From contig JAIUNR010000001.1 of the NCBI GenBank assembly GCA_020161575.1, forward strand, positions 583,798-647,797: DNA of 64,000 nucleotides. The letters run 5' to 3'. The notes under the pieces were generated by a model, which made no database searches, had not been told where the DNA came from, and worked only from the letters and a program-made list of their open reading frames with translations. Position numbers and translations under genes: made by a program. Source of the stretch: Pseudomonadota bacterium. GTDB lineage: Bacteria > Pseudomonadota > Alphaproteobacteria > Rhizobiales > Beijerinckiaceae. The number at the start of each line of letters is the position of its first letter. The stretch's first letter is position 1. Below, piece after piece: positions 34,793 through 44,263 of this stretch.

Positions 34793-34828
34793 CGTCATGG
34801 CCGGGCTTGACCCGGCCATCCATGACTT
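34793..34828 (+). repeat. REP-like palindrome R2
   Basis: Same element as R1 with two differences in about 36 bases (TTGACCC in the centre, CCATGACTT at the end). It lies 28 bp upstream of the GIY-YIG start and in direct orientation to R1. Confidence 0.88.
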
Positions 34829-34899
34829 TGGCCCGGTATGCGCGGAATGCAAAGATGGCTCGTAGCCAAGATGTCGTGGAAAGACCGGCGTGGAAAGGC

Positions 34900-34935
34900 A
34901 AGACGTGGATGGCCGGGCCAAGCCCGGCCATGACG
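34900..34935 (-). repeat. REP-like palindrome R3 (inverted)
   Basis: The reverse complement of the R1 type: GTGGATGGCCGGGC, CAA, GCCCGGCCATGACG. The arms are perfectly complementary over 10 bp. It is inverted relative to R2 with a 71-bp spacer. Confidence 0.88.
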
Positions 34936-35003
34936 GTGGCAGGTGGGAGGGGCGTAGCGCGGGAGGCGGGGGCGCTTTCCGGTCCTCCCAACGCCCCTCG
35001 CTT

Positions 35004-35039
35004 CGTCATGCCCGGGCTTGGCCCGGGCATCCATGACTT
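35004..35039 (+). repeat. REP-like palindrome R4 (variant core)
   Basis: CGTCATGCCCGGGC-TTG-GCCCGGGCATCCATG, then ACTT. One compensated change in each arm (GGCC to GCCC type) keeps the palindrome perfect, a sign that pairing is under selection or that a different REP subfamily is present. It abuts the terminator at 35041. Confidence 0.86.
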
Positions 35040-35040
35040 G

Positions 35041-35070
35041 AAAAAGGAAAGGCGGCACTTCCGTGCCGCC
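35041..35070 (-). terminator. Intrinsic terminator downstream of the 28-aa micro-ORF
   Basis: On the minus strand GGCGGCAC-GGAA-GTGCCGCC (35070-35051) is an 8-bp perfect stem with a tetraloop, followed by TTTCCTTTTT. It begins 7 bp after the stop of the micro-ORF at 35077-35163 and is the best evidence that a transcript ends here. Confidence 0.85.
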
Positions 35071-35076
35071 CCCCTG

Positions 35077-35163
35077 TCAAATGAACATCTTGATGATGAC
35101 CGCAAGTGCCAGGAGGCACCGCGCCACATTGATGTTCACATTGATCCGAATGGATTTCCGCAT
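35077..35163 (-). CDS. Putative 28-aa hydrophobic micro-protein
   Basis: ATG at 35163-35161 preceded by CCGGAGGG about 8 bases away, stop at 35077-35079. The peptide has a basic N-terminus (MRKSIRINVNINV) and a hydrophobic stretch RCLLALAVIIKMF, which could insert in the membrane. An intrinsic terminator follows within 7 bp. A further 36-codon frame overlaps its start by 28 bp. No family is recognised. The strong ribosome-binding site and the terminator support it as real; its small size keeps confidence moderate. Confidence 0.5.
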   Translation of the reverse strand: MRKSIRINVNINVARCLLALAVIIKMFI

Positions 35164-35340
35164 AGGAAAGCCCTCCGGGTCACAGCGCCGCGACCCTTAA
35201 GGGTTGCGTTCGTCATGGTGATCGAATGGAACAATGCGCCATTCATCACTGCATCGCCTCTCCCTCAGCCTTGTACTTCGGCATCAGGAGACCCGGAGTG
35301 CCAGTTCGGGTTCCCTCCGGTTGGTCCGTAAGGACTCCAT
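35136..35340 (-). other. Chain of overlapping micro-ORFs with two TGATG junctions
   Basis: Minus-strand frames run 35340-35284 (18 codons), 35284-35246 (12 codons) and 35246-35136 (36 codons). Each of the first two stops overlaps the next ATG as TGATG. GGAG lies about 12 bases before the first ATG. The last frame overlaps the start of the 28-aa micro-ORF. The arrangement fits translational re-initiation in a leader, but the peptides are tiny and could be chance frames in a structured RNA. Confidence 0.3.
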
Positions 35341-35415
35341 TGGACCGAACTTCTCCGGCCGCTGGTTATCCTTGGCGGGTAGCCGCTTTGGCAAAGCGGG
35401 GCGCCGTGGGCCAGC
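35293..35415. ncRNA. Candidate structured RNA element between nrdJ and the micro-ORF
   Basis: Domain 1: CCGGAG (35293-35298) pairs with CTCCGG (35353-35358), AGTTCGG (35303-35309) with CCGAACT (35345-35351), and GTCC-GTAA-GGAC (35324-35335) caps it. A second CTCCGG at 35315-35320 can compete for the same partner, so two folds are possible. Domain 2: GCTGG (35361-35365) pairs with CCAGC (35411-35415) around a 7-bp hairpin CCGCTTT-GGC-AAAGCGG (35383-35399). The transcribed strand is not certain; minus would place it in the nrdJ 3' end or micro-ORF leader. Confidence 0.4.
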
Positions 35416-35427
35416 AGATCTAATTCC

Positions 35428-38400
35428 TCACGAACACCCCGTCGTGCTCCCGCAGGTATCGCATTTCAGGCACGTCCCGTTCCGCACCAGCGTGAAGTTC
35501 TGGCATTCGGGGCAGGCCTCGCCGACATAGCCCTTCATCTTGGCGATGGAGCGCTTCGTGTCGAGATCGGCGGCTTTCGCCTCGTTCGCGGCCGCGCGGG
35601 CCGGCGCGGCGAAGCCGAGGCTTTCCACCGCCGCGGCGACGGGCTGCTCCTGCTTGAGCGCGGTGGCGCCGGCGGTCGCAAAAGCGGTGACCGTCTGCGT
35701 CACGCTGCCGCCGCCTTCCACCACGCCGAGGAAATTCGTCGCCTTGCCGCGCACGAGACCCTTGGAAATGTTGCGGGTGGGAGAGGCGGCTTCTGTCACA
35801 CCCTCGCTCTTGCCGCCGCGCGCATAGCCCGCGACATCGAGATTGTCCGGCGTGACATGGGCGAGATCGTCGCGGCCGAGATAGGAGATCGCGAGTTCGC
35901 GGAACACGTAATCGAGCAGCGACGAGGCCATCTTGATCGTGTCGTTGCCCTGAACGAGGCCCGCCGGCTCGAATTTCGTGAAGGTGAAGGCATCGACATA
36001 TTCCTCGAGCGGCACGCCGTATTGCAGGCCGAGCGAGATGGCGATGGCGAAATTGTTGAGGAGCGCGCGCAGGGTCGCGCCTTCCTTGTTCATGTCGATG
36101 AAGATCTCGCCGAGGCGCCCGTCCTCGTATTCGCCGGTGCGCAGGAAGACGGTGTGGCCGCCGACCTTTGCCTTCTGCGTATAGCCCTTGCGGCGGGTGG
36201 GGAGCTTTTCCTGCTCGCGGTAGCGCTCGACCCGCTCGATCACGCGCTCGATGATCTTCTCCGAGACCTGCACGGTGCGCGCCGCCGCCGGCAGGGCGAC
36301 GAGCGCCTCGACGCCATCCTCGGCTTCCTCGTCCTCATCCTCGATCAGGGCGGCATTGAGCGGCTGGCTCAGCTTCGAGCCGTCGCGATAGAGCGCGTTG
36401 GCTTTGAGCGCGAGCTTCCAGGAGAGCATATAGGCCGACTTGCAATCCTCGACATTCGCCTCGTTCGGCATGTTGATGGTCTTCGAGATCGCGCCCGAGA
36501 TGAAGGGCTGCGCCGCCGCCATCATATGAATATGGCTTTCCACCGAGAGATAGCGCTTTCCGAGCCGCCCGCAGGGATTGGCGCAATCGAAAACGGCGTA
36601 ATGCTCCGGCTTGAGATAGGGCGCGCCTTCCAGCGTCATCGCGCCGCAGACATGGATATTCGCTGCCTCGATCTCCTTCTTCGAAAAACCGAGGAAGGGC
36701 AGCAGCTCGAAGGACATATCCCCGAGTTGTTCATCCGATACACCCAGCGCCTTCATGGCCTCGTCGCCGAAGGTCCAGCGGTTGAAGGCGAATTTGATAT
36801 CGAAGGCCGAGGGGAGGGCCTTTTCCAGCTTCTCGAGCATCTCACCCGAGAACCCCTTGGCTGCAAGCGTCGAGTGGTTGATAGCAGGCGCCTGCCGGAT
36901 CGACCCATGGCCGACCGCATAGGCCTCGATCTCGCCGATCTGCGCTTCCGAATAGCCAAGCGTGCGCAGCGCGGGCAGGGCGGCCTGGTTGATGATCTTG
37001 AAATAGCCGCCGCCGGCGAGCTTCTTGAATTTCACCAGCGCGAAATCGGGCTCGATGCCGGTGGTGTCGCAATCCATCACGAGGCCGATCGTACCGGTCG
37101 GCGCGATCACGGTGGTCTGCGCGTTGCGGTAGCCGTGCTTCTCGCCAAGGGCGAGGGCACCGTTCCAGGCGGCGACGGCGTGATCGACGAGCTTGTCGAT
37201 CGGGCAATTGGCGCTATCGAGCGGAACGGGGTTCACCGAGAGCCCCTCATAGCCCGCGCTCTCGCCGCGCGCGGCGCGCGCATGGTTGCGGATCACGCGC
37301 AGCATATGGGGCGCGTTCTTGGCGTAGCCGGGGAAGGGGCCAAGCTCCGCGGCGATTTCCGCCGAGGTCTTGTAGCTCATGCCGGTCATCAGCGCGGTGA
37401 GCGCGCCGCAAAGCGCGCGGCCCTCGGCTGAATCGTAAGGCAGGCCCATGGTCATCAGCAAACCGCCGATATTGGCGTAGCCGAGGCCGAGCGTGCGGAA
37501 TTCATAGGAAAGCTCGGCGATCTCCTTCGAGGGAAACTGCGCCATCAGCACCGAGATTTCGAGCACCAGGGTCCAGAGACGCACGGTATGCTCATAGGCG
37601 CGGATATCGAATTGCCGTGTTTCAGTGGAATAGAAGGTCAGCAGGTTCATCGACGCCAGATTGCAGGCGGTATCGTCGAGGAACATGTATTCGGAACACG
37701 GGTTGGAGGCATTGATCCGGCCCGAGGCAGGGCAGGTATGCCAATCGTTCATCGTGGTGTTGAAATGCAGGCCCGGATCGGCCGAGGCCCAGGCAGCGTA
37801 GCCGATCTTCTCCCAAAGGTCGCGCGCCTTGAGTGTCTTGACGGTCTTGCCGTCCTTGCGGGCGGTGAGGTGCCAATCGCCGTCATTCTCCACGGCGCGC
37901 AGGAAATCGTCGGTTAGCGAAACGGAATTGTTCGAGTTCTGACCGGCGACGGTGAGATAGGCTTCCGAATCCCAATCGGTATCGTAGACCGGGAATTCCA
38001 GATCCTTGTAGCCCTGCCGCGCGAACTGGATCACGCGCTTGATGTAGTTGTCAGGTACCATCAGCTTGCGCGCGGCACGGATCTCGCGCTTGAGCGCCGG
38101 GTTCTGCTCGGGATCGAAGCAGGCATCGCCGCTGCCCTCGCAATTGAGGCAGGCGCGCATGATGGCTTTCAGCGCCTTGGCGTTGATCTTGGAGCCGGTG
38201 ACGAGCGCCGCGACCTTCTGCTCCTCCTTCACCTTCCAGTCGATATAGGCCTCGATATCGGGATGATCGGCGTTGACGACGACCATCTTCGCCGCGCGGC
38301 GCGTGGTGCCGCCGGATTTGATCGCGCCCGCCGCGCGGTCGCCGATCTTGAGAAAGCTCATCAGGCCCGAGGAACGCCCGCCGCCCGAGAGCTTCTCGCC

Positions 38401-39123
38401 CTCGCCGCGCAGGGCCGAGAAATTCGAGCCGGTGCCCGAGCCGTATTTGAACAGGCGTGCTTCGCGCACCCACAGATCCATGATCCCGCCTTCATTGACG
38501 AGATCGTCCTGCACGCCCTGGATGAAGCAGGCATGGGGCTGGGGATGCTCGTAGGAGGATTTGGACTTGGTGAGCTTGCCGCTCTTGTAATCGACGTAAT
38601 AATGGCCCTGTCCCGGCCCGTCGATGCCATAGGCCCAATGCAGGCCCGTGTTGAACCATTGCGGCGAGTTCGGCGCGCAGCGCTGGGTCGCCAGCATGTA
38701 GCACATTTCGTCATAGAAGGTCTGCGCATCGGCCTCGGACGAGAAATAGCCGCCCTTCCAGCCCCAATAGGTCCAGCAGCCGGCCAGACGATTGGCGACC
38801 TGCTTCATCGAGGTTTCGGAGGTGTAGCGTGCGGCCTCGGGGAGCTTGGCGAGCGCGGCTTCATCGGGAACCGAACGCCAGAGGAAGGAGGGAACGTCGT
38901 TCTCTTCAACCCGCTTCAGCGCGGCGGGAACGCCGGCTTTGCGGAAATATTTCTGGGCGAGGACATCGGCGGCCACCTGGCTCCAGCTCGCGGGAACTTC
39001 GAGCTTCTCAAGGCGGAACACGACCGAACCGTCGGGGTTCTTGATTTCCGAACGGGTCTCGTGGAACTCGATCCCCGCATAGGGGGATTTGCCCTTGGTG
39101 GTGTAAAGCCGTTCGAATTTCAT
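35428..39123 (-). CDS. nrdJ: Class II (adenosylcobalamin-dependent) ribonucleoside-diphosphate reductase
   Basis: 1231 residues. The catalytic core has [19 protein letters not shown] near the N-terminus, the active-site loop [20 protein letters not shown], and later [20 protein letters not shown] and [11 protein letters not shown]. The C-terminal zinc ribbon [20 protein letters not shown] with a final CGSTTGCS carries the redox cysteines. It reduces ribonucleotides with a B12-derived radical and needs no oxygen. The ATG at 39123 begins the family sequence [16 protein letters not shown]; an upstream 37-codon extension is low in family resemblance. I see no cobalamin riboswitch upstream. Confidence 0.96.
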   Translation of the reverse strand: MKFERLYTTKGKSPYAGIEFHETRSEIKNPDGSVVFRLEKLEVPASWSQVAADVLAQKYFRKAGVPAALKRVEENDVPSFLWRSVPDEAALAKLPEAARYTSETSMKQVANRLAGCWTYWGWKGGYFSSEADAQTFYDEMCYMLATQRCAPNSPQWFNTGLHWAYGIDGPGQGHYYVDYKSGKLTKSKSSYEHPQPHACFIQGVQDDLVNEGGIMDLWVREARLFKYGSGTGSNFSALRGEGEKLSGGGRSSGLMSFLKIGDRAAGAIKSGGTTRRAAKMVVVNADHPDIEAYIDWKVKEEQKVAALVTGSKINAKALKAIMRACLNCEGSGDACFDPEQNPALKREIRAARKLMVPDNYIKRVIQFARQGYKDLEFPVYDTDWDSEAYLTVAGQNSNNSVSLTDDFLRAVENDGDWHLTARKDGKTVKTLKARDLWEKIGYAAWASADPGLHFNTTMNDWHTCPASGRINASNPCSEYMFLDDTACNLASMNLLTFYSTETRQFDIRAYEHTVRLWTLVLEISVLMAQFPSKEIAELSYEFRTLGLGYANIGGLLMTMGLPYDSAEGRALCGALTALMTGMSYKTSAEIAAELGPFPGYAKNAPHMLRVIRNHARAARGESAGYEGLSVNPVPLDSANCPIDKLVDHAVAAWNGALALGEKHGYRNAQTTVIAPTGTIGLVMDCDTTGIEPDFALVKFKKLAGGGYFKIINQAALPALRTLGYSEAQIGEIEAYAVGHGSIRQAPAINHSTLAAKGFSGEMLEKLEKALPSAFDIKFAFNRWTFGDEAMKALGVSDEQLGDMSFELLPFLGFSKKEIEAANIHVCGAMTLEGAPYLKPEHYAVFDCANPCGRLGKRYLSVESHIHMMAAAQPFISGAISKTINMPNEANVEDCKSAYMLSWKLALKANALYRDGSKLSQPLNAALIEDEDEEAEDGVEALVALPAAARTVQVSEKIIERVIERVERYREQEKLPTRRKGYTQKAKVGGHTVFLRTGEYEDGRLGEIFIDMNKEGATLRALLNNFAIAISLGLQYGVPLEEYVDAFTFTKFEPAGLVQGNDTIKMASSLLDYVFRELAISYLGRDDLAHVTPDNLDVAGYARGGKSEGVTEAASPTRNISKGLVRGKATNFLGVVEGGGSVTQTVTAFATAGATALKQEQPVAAAVESLGFAAPARAAANEAKAADLDTKRSIAKMKGYVGEACPECQNFTLVRNGTCLKCDTCGSTTGCS

Positions 39124-39908
39124 ATCCGTTCCCCTGGAAGCGGCGCCTCGGCACCGCGGTTCTGCCCTTGAGCGTTTCCGCTCCTCAGACGACGCCTCGG
39201 CGCCGCCGTTCATTCTTCCGGTCCCACCTTCCATGCGGAAAGCGATCCCTCGCCGTGATCGCCCCGCGCGATCCCGCCAAACTCTGTTGTGACTGCCTTG
39301 ACCCCTAGAACGCGATGCATCGGAGAGCGGTTGCGAATGCGCCGTCAGGGGTCGCCCGGCCGCGCTTTCTCCGCCTTGTCACGAGTTGCCCCATGGGCGC
39401 CCCGCTCCGTCTGCTCATGAGATCAAGCTAGGCCAGGCCTTTTGCTCTCGTCAACATGTAGTTGGTTGCTCCTTTCAATGTCCCCATATCTGGTAAGCGA
39501 GGTGTGAATCATGGGGAAAGAAGAGCGATTCTTTCTAAGCCGCTGTAGAGGCTTATCTTTTGCTTGGGTGCCTTGAGCGCGCTCAGCATCGCCTGAAAAA
39601 TCAAGAGGCGTTTCTGCTGAGTGACTACGGTATTTTGCACGCAAACAATATACCACATCTAGTGTGCTGCGGTGATCACAATACAAGGATTGGCAATCAG
39701 CGGATGTTGATCGCGCGCAGGGTTCCGCAAGGGTTGTGGTGCGGCCTCGACAGGGGCTCGAATCGAACACGCCCCGGCATCTGGGAACATTCCCGATCCC
39801 GGCGCGAGAAAAGCTGGACCGGCGCGGCCAAATTTGCGAAAAGCGCCACGGAACATGAGTCCGGTCATGCCCGTCCGGGCATGGGCATCACCGAGGCAAG
39901 GGGCCGAT
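39124..39908. other. 785-bp intergenic interval with an AT-rich island
   Basis: No gene is supported. About 39437-39720 is much richer in A and T than the surroundings and contains ACCACATCTAGTGTGC (39651-39666), a partial dyad. An 8-bp palindrome CATGCCCG-TC-CGGGCATG (39866-39883) lies 26 bp before the NDUFA12 start and resembles the core of the REP-like repeats. The open frames in the interval show no recognisable protein features. It may hold promoters for nrdJ and the complex I subunit, or a decayed insertion. Confidence 0.5.
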
Positions 39909-40310
39909 ATGAAGACGTTCCTGACGCAATTCTTCACCTGGTGGAACGGGCAGACGCTCGGTACCCGGCTGTTTACCTGGCGCAAGGGCGAGCGGATTGG
40001 TCAGGACGAGTTCGGCAACATTTATTACCGCACGCGCGGCGGCGCGAAGGACCCGGCACTCGGGCACGAGCGGCGCTGGGTGATCTACAAGGGAGTAGCC
40101 GAAGGCTCGATGGTGCCGCCGGGCTGGCATGGCTGGCTGCATCACCGCACCGATATCGCGCCAAGCCAGGAAAATTACACACCGCGCGAATGGGAACAGC
40201 CCCATCAGGGCAATCTCACCGGCAGCGCCGCAGCCTACCGCCCGAAAGGTTCGATCGTCGGCGCTGGGCAGGCTGCCTCGGGCAAGGATTACCAGGCCTG
40301 GACGCCGTGA
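39909..40310 (+). CDS. Complex I accessory subunit, NDUFA12 family
   Basis: 133 residues. FFTWWNGQTLGTRLFTWRKG, then GQDEFGNIYYRTRGG and RRWVIYKGVAEGSMVPPGWH are the hallmarks of the 17.2-kDa NADH:ubiquinone oxidoreductase accessory subunit shared by alphaproteobacteria and mitochondria. It binds at the inner membrane where peripheral and membrane arms meet. It is followed by DUF2155 and the aat-acc cluster on the other strand, a conserved alphaproteobacterial neighbourhood. The start at 39909 gives the family N-terminus. Confidence 0.93.
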   Translation: MKTFLTQFFTWWNGQTLGTRLFTWRKGERIGQDEFGNIYYRTRGGAKDPALGHERRWVIYKGVAEGSMVPPGWHGWLHHRTDIAPSQENYTPREWEQPHQGNLTGSAAAYRPKGSIVGAGQAASGKDYQAWTP

Positions 40311-40424
40311 GCGCGGCCCTTTTTTCGACGCGATTGCCGTGATACTCGCCACTGTCGCCCGAGGGGCTTCGGCGCAGCGCCTGTTGATATTGCCTGATTG
40401 AAACCGCCAGCACGAACGAAGAGC

Positions 40425-41084
40425 ATGCGCCACGCGCTTTCCCTGATTCCGCTTTCCCGCCTCGCGCTGGCCATCGGCATGGCCGGGCTCGCCGTGCCCG
40501 CCTTCGCCGACAAGTTCAAGCATCCCACGGCGATTTTCGCCGGGCTGGACAAGATCACCGGGCGTATCATCTCTTTCGAGGCCGCGATCGACGAGACCGT
40601 CCAGTTTGGTTCGCTCCAGCTTACCGCGCGCGTTTGCTATACGCGTGCGGAAGACAGCAATCCGCGGACGACGACATTCATCGAGGTCGACGAAGTGGGC
40701 GGCGACAACCAGTACAAGAAGATCTTTTCGGGCTGGATGATCGCGCAGAGCCCCGGCCTCAACGCGATCGAGCATCCGGTCTACGATGTCTGGCTCACTG
40801 ATTGCAAAGGCGCCAAGGAGGCCGACCGTATCAAGACCTCGCCGGAAGTCGATGAGGATGACGAGCCGCCGGCGCCGATTGATGCCAAGAAACCGCCTCG
40901 GCCCGCAATTGCCCAGCCCGGTCCGCGCGGAACCGGCGCGCCTTTGCGTTTGCCCGATGGAGCCGGTGCGCCTGTGCCACCGACGGCCATACCGCCGCGC
41001 GCCGCGCCGCAACAACGCTTCTTCCCGACCAATTCGGGACCGGGGCGCTCCGTCAATGACCCCAGCGGCGGCGGCAACCGCTGA
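40425..41084 (+). CDS. DUF2155 secreted protein
   Basis: 219 residues. A signal peptide runs to about residue 29 (LALAIGMAGLAVPAFA). The DUF2155 domain follows: HPTAIFAGLDKITGRIISFE, ARVCYTRAEDSNPRTTTFIE and IFSGWMIAQSPGLNAIEHPV, ending YDVWLTDCK. The last 80 residues are rich in Pro and Gly and probably disordered. GAACGAAGAG precedes the ATG. The function is not known to me; it regularly sits beside the NDUFA12 gene. Confidence 0.88.
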   Translation: MRHALSLIPLSRLALAIGMAGLAVPAFADKFKHPTAIFAGLDKITGRIISFEAAIDETVQFGSLQLTARVCYTRAEDSNPRTTTFIEVDEVGGDNQYKKIFSGWMIAQSPGLNAIEHPVYDVWLTDCKGAKEADRIKTSPEVDEDDEPPAPIDAKKPPRPAIAQPGPRGTGAPLRLPDGAGAPVPPTAIPPRAAPQQRFFPTNSGPGRSVNDPSGGGNR

Positions 41085-41105
41085 TTGCCATGAAGGTGGA
41101 TCGGC

Positions 41106-41573
41106 ATGACCCTGCGCCCTGTCCGGTTTGATGATCTCGACCTGATTTGCCGCCATCGCCGCGACATGTTCCGCGACGGGCGCGGGATGGATCCGGCCAT
41201 TGACGAGGCGGCCGGGCCCTATCGCGCCTGGCTTGAGCCTCGCCTGCGCGATGGTCGCTATTTTGGCTATGTCCTGGAGGTTGACGGCAAGGTCGCAGCC
41301 TCCTGCGGTCTCGAAATCGTGGACTGGCCACCAAGCCCGCGCCACCCGCACGAAGCACGCCGGGGCTATGTCTCCAACGTTTTTGTCGAGCCGGAATTCC
41401 GGCGTCGCGGCTACGGGCGCCTGCTGATGGAGGCGGCTGCCGCCGAATTCGAGCGGCGCGGCGTTTCCTATGCCTATCTTCATGCGACCGATGCCGGCGT
41501 GCCGCTCTACCAGCAGCTTGGCTGGCAGATCACCAACGAGATGGCGAAATTCTTCACTCCGAAGGCGCGTTAG
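41106..41573 (+). CDS. GNAT-family N-acetyltransferase
   Basis: 155 residues. The acetyl-CoA binding motif A is [20 protein letters not shown] near residues 89-108, with motif [15 protein letters not shown] near the end. Substrate unknown. Its last 20 bp overlap the 3' end of the convergent aat gene. Confidence 0.88.
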   Translation: MTLRPVRFDDLDLICRHRRDMFRDGRGMDPAIDEAAGPYRAWLEPRLRDGRYFGYVLEVDGKVAASCGLEIVDWPPSPRHPHEARRGYVSNVFVEPEFRRRGYGRLLMEAAAAEFERRGVSYAYLHATDAGVPLYQQLGWQITNEMAKFFTPKAR

Positions 41574-42231
41574 CTTCCAGAACCGCCATTGCATCGGCCT
41601 GGAAATCCGCCGGCCAGACATGGAAATTCGCCTCTGTGGCGAGCGCGGATTCGAGCCGCTTGCGGTAGTCGCGGCGCGGGATCTCCACGGCGCCGAATTG
41701 CCTCAGGTGGTCGGTCACGAATTGCGTGTCGAGCAGCACGAATCCGCCTGCCTTAAGCCGAGCGACAAGATGGACCAGCGCGAGTTTCGAGCAATCGCGC
41801 GCGCGATGGAACATGCTCTCGCCGAAAAAGGCGCCGCCGAGCGCGATGCCATAGAGCCCGCCGACCAGCTTCTCCCCGTCATAGACCTCGATCGTGTGGC
41901 AGAAGCCCATTTCGTACAGCGCCCCGTAGAGGCGACGGATATGGGCGTTGATCCAGGTTTCGTTGCTGGCCCCGCGCGGCGCGGCGCAGGAATCGATCAC
42001 TGCGCTGAAATCGCGGTCCACGACTATGCGATAGGGATTTCGCCGCACGAATTTCGCGAGCTTCTCCGGCACGTGGAAGGCATCGAGCGGGAGAATGCCG
42101 CGCTTGTGAGGCTCCAGCCAGTGGAGGCCGGGATCCTCCGCGCTTTCCGCCATCGGAAAGATGCCTGAAGCATAGGCACGCAGCAGGATTTCGGGCGTGA
42201 CGGGGAAATCGGAATCGCTGCCGGCCATCAC
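41554..42231 (-). CDS. aat: Leucyl/phenylalanyl-tRNA--protein transferase
   Basis: 225 residues. It shows [20 protein letters not shown], then [19 protein letters not shown], then [19 protein letters not shown] and [20 protein letters not shown], all strongly conserved in Aat. It adds Leu or Phe to N-terminal Lys or Arg for the ClpAPS N-end rule pathway. It lies 24 bp after accC in the same direction and overlaps the convergent GNAT gene by 20 bp. Confidence 0.95.
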   Translation of the reverse strand: MMAGSDSDFPVTPEILLRAYASGIFPMAESAEDPGLHWLEPHKRGILPLDAFHVPEKLAKFVRRNPYRIVVDRDFSAVIDSCAAPRGASNETWINAHIRRLYGALYEMGFCHTIEVYDGEKLVGGLYGIALGGAFFGESMFHRARDCSKLALVHLVARLKAGGFVLLDTQFVTDHLRQFGAVEIPRRDYRKRLESALATEANFHVWPADFQADAMAVLEANAPSE

Positions 42232-42255
42232 GCCCCGCCACGTCTCAAGGGTGGC

Positions 42256-43614
42256 TTACACCACCTCGCCCATGCCGCCATCCTTCAGGAATTTCTCCAG
42301 CCAGTGGATGTCGTACTGGCCGTTCTGGATGTCCTGATTGCGCACCAGCGTGCGGAAGAGCGGGAGCGTGGTTTCAATTCCGTCCACCACGAACTCGTCG
42401 AGCGCGCGGCGCAGGCGCATCAGGCATTCGTTGCGCGTGCGCCCATGCACGATGAGCTTGGCGACCAGCGAATCGTAGTTCGAGGGAATACGATAGCCCT
42501 GATAGACCGCCGAATCGACGCGCACCCCGAGCCCGCCCGGCGGGTGGAAATAGGTGACGAGGCCCGGCGAGGGGCGGAAGGTCGCGGGATGCTCGGCATT
42601 GACGCGGCATTCGATCGCGTGGCCGTTGACCTTGATATCGTCCTGCCGGACCGAGAGCGCGGACCCCGCCGCGACCTTGATCTGCTCGTTGACGAGATCG
42701 ATCCCGGTGATCATCTCGGTCACCGGATGCTCGACCTGGATGCGGGTGTTCATCTCGATGAAATAGAATTCGCCGTTCTCGTAGAGGAACTCGATGGTTC
42801 CCGCGCCGAGATATTGCATCTCGCTCATCGCCTTGGCGACGATACCGCCGATCTTCTCGCGCTGTTCGGCGTTGAGCGCGGGCGAGGGGCCTTCTTCCCA
42901 CACCTTCTGGTGCCGACGCTGGAGCGAACAATCGCGCTCGGCGAGATGAACCGCGCCGCCCTTGCCGTCGCCCAGCACCTGAATTTCGATATGCCTGGGC
43001 TTTTCAAGGTATTTCTCGATATAAACGGCGTCGTCGCCGAACGCCGCCTTCGCTTCCGTGCGCGCCGCATTGAGCGCGTAGGAAAGGTCGTCCTCGTTGC
43101 GCGCCACCTTCATGCCGCGTCCGCCACCGCCGGCCGCCGCCTTGATGATCACGGGATAGCCGATCTTCGCCGCGACGCGCTTGGCTTCGTCATCCTCGGT
43201 GATGCCGCCATCGGAACCCGGAACGACCGGAATGCCGAGTTTCACGGCGGTGCGCTTGGCCTCGATCTTGTCGCCCATCGTGCGGATATGCTGCGATTTC
43301 GGACCGATGAAGCCGATCTTGTGCTGTTCGAGAACCTCGGCAAAACGGGCGTTTTCAGAAAGGAACCCGTAGCCGGGATGAACCGCATCCGCGCCGGTGA
43401 TCTCGCAGGCCGCGATCAGGGAGGGGATGTTGAGATAGCTGTCGCGCGGGGAAGGGGGGCCGATGCACACGCTCTCATCGGCGAGCTTGACATGCATCGC
43501 ATCCGCGTCGGCGGTTGAATGCACGGCCACGGTCGCGATGCCGAGTTCCTTGCAGGCGCGCAGGATGCGCAGCGCGATCTCGCCTCGGTTGGCGATGAGA
43601 ACCTTGTCGAACAT
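42256..43614 (-). CDS. accC: Acetyl-CoA carboxylase, biotin carboxylase subunit
   Basis: 452 residues. It begins [20 protein letters not shown]. The ATP-grasp loop is [16 protein letters not shown], and [31 protein letters not shown] and [13 protein letters not shown] follow, as in all biotin carboxylases. It carboxylates the biotin on AccB in the first step of fatty-acid synthesis. accB lies 116 bp upstream and aat 24 bp downstream. Confidence 0.97.
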   Translation of the reverse strand: MFDKVLIANRGEIALRILRACKELGIATVAVHSTADADAMHVKLADESVCIGPPSPRDSYLNIPSLIAACEITGADAVHPGYGFLSENARFAEVLEQHKIGFIGPKSQHIRTMGDKIEAKRTAVKLGIPVVPGSDGGITEDDEAKRVAAKIGYPVIIKAAAGGGGRGMKVARNEDDLSYALNAARTEAKAAFGDDAVYIEKYLEKPRHIEIQVLGDGKGGAVHLAERDCSLQRRHQKVWEEGPSPALNAEQREKIGGIVAKAMSEMQYLGAGTIEFLYENGEFYFIEMNTRIQVEHPVTEMITGIDLVNEQIKVAAGSALSVRQDDIKVNGHAIECRVNAEHPATFRPSPGLVTYFHPPGGLGVRVDSAVYQGYRIPSNYDSLVAKLIVHGRTRNECLMRLRRALDEFVVDGIETTLPLFRTLVRNQDIQNGQYDIHWLEKFLKDGGMGEVV

Positions 43615-43730
43615 GTTTTCTTCTTGGCCTTCGAATGTGCCAGGTCAATTCGAAGGCAGATCCCTTGCATAAGCTCGGGCGCGCCTTCGCGCTTGCGGCA
43701 CCCCGGCTGAGCCGAAGTGCCGTTTCTTGT

Positions 43731-44213
43731 TTACTCGATCACGACGAGCGGCTCGCCGTATTCCACCGGCTGGCCGTCCTCGATCATGATATGCGTGACG
43801 GTGCCGGCCTTGGGCGCGACGATCTCGTTGAAGGTCTTCATCGCCTCGACGAGGAGCAGCTTGTCGCCGGCTTTCACCTGGCTGCCGATTTCAATGAAGG
43901 CGTTGGCGCCCGGCGAGGGGCGGCGATAGGCGGTGCCGACCATCGGCGAGCGGACCGCGCCGGGATGGGCGGCAAGATCCGCCTTCTCGGGCTGCGCCGC
44001 CACGACGGGCGCCGCGGCGACGGCAGCCGCCGCCGGAGCAACGGCGAGCGGCGCTGCGCTCACGCTCTGCATCACGCTCTGCACGGTGATCTGCCTCGCG
44101 ACCCGGATCCTCAGATCACCTTTCTCCACCTCGATTTCGGTGAGATCGGTCTCTGAGATCAGCTTGGCGATCTCGCGGACGAGATCGGGGTCGATCGTGA
44201 GGTCTTTGGCCAT
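43731..44213 (-). CDS. accB: Acetyl-CoA carboxylase, biotin carboxyl carrier protein
   Basis: 160 residues. An N-terminal helix and charged strand ([19 protein letters not shown]) precede an Ala/Pro-rich linker and the biotinyl domain, in which the modified Lys is in [15 protein letters not shown] near residue 126. The ATG at 44213 was preferred to one four codons upstream. It is the first gene of accB-accC-aat and follows aroQ by 50 bp. Confidence 0.96.
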   Translation of the reverse strand: MAKDLTIDPDLVREIAKLISETDLTEIEVEKGDLRIRVARQITVQSVMQSVSAAPLAVAPAAAAVAAAPVVAAQPEKADLAAHPGAVRSPMVGTAYRRPSPGANAFIEIGSQVKAGDKLLLVEAMKTFNEIVAPKAGTVTHIMIEDGQPVEYGEPLVVIE

Positions 44214-44263
44214 GGGGACTACCACTTTCGTTGACTTTTATTTCATTCCCGCCCGCGCCGCTT

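Noticed and set aside
34659-35129. 156-codon and smaller frames running through the palindromic repeats
   Set aside because: They are made of translated repeat arms and share no features with proteins; the repeats explain the open frames.
35857-37431. 524-codon open frame antisense to nrdJ
   Set aside because: Shadow frame opposite conserved class II reductase motifs.
39124-39423. Cobalamin riboswitch upstream of nrdJ
   Set aside because: I looked for the conserved B12 box and its stems and saw none.
39651-39666. ACCACATCTAGTGTGC as a possible NrdR box for nrdJ
   Set aside because: Only about 10 of 16 positions fit the consensus that I recall, the dyad is imperfect and it lies some 530 bp from the nrdJ start.
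39423-39770. 115-codon minus-strand open frame in the AT-rich interval
   Set aside because: No ribosome-binding site, no domain, and odd composition (many Ser, Arg, Cys). Probably chance.
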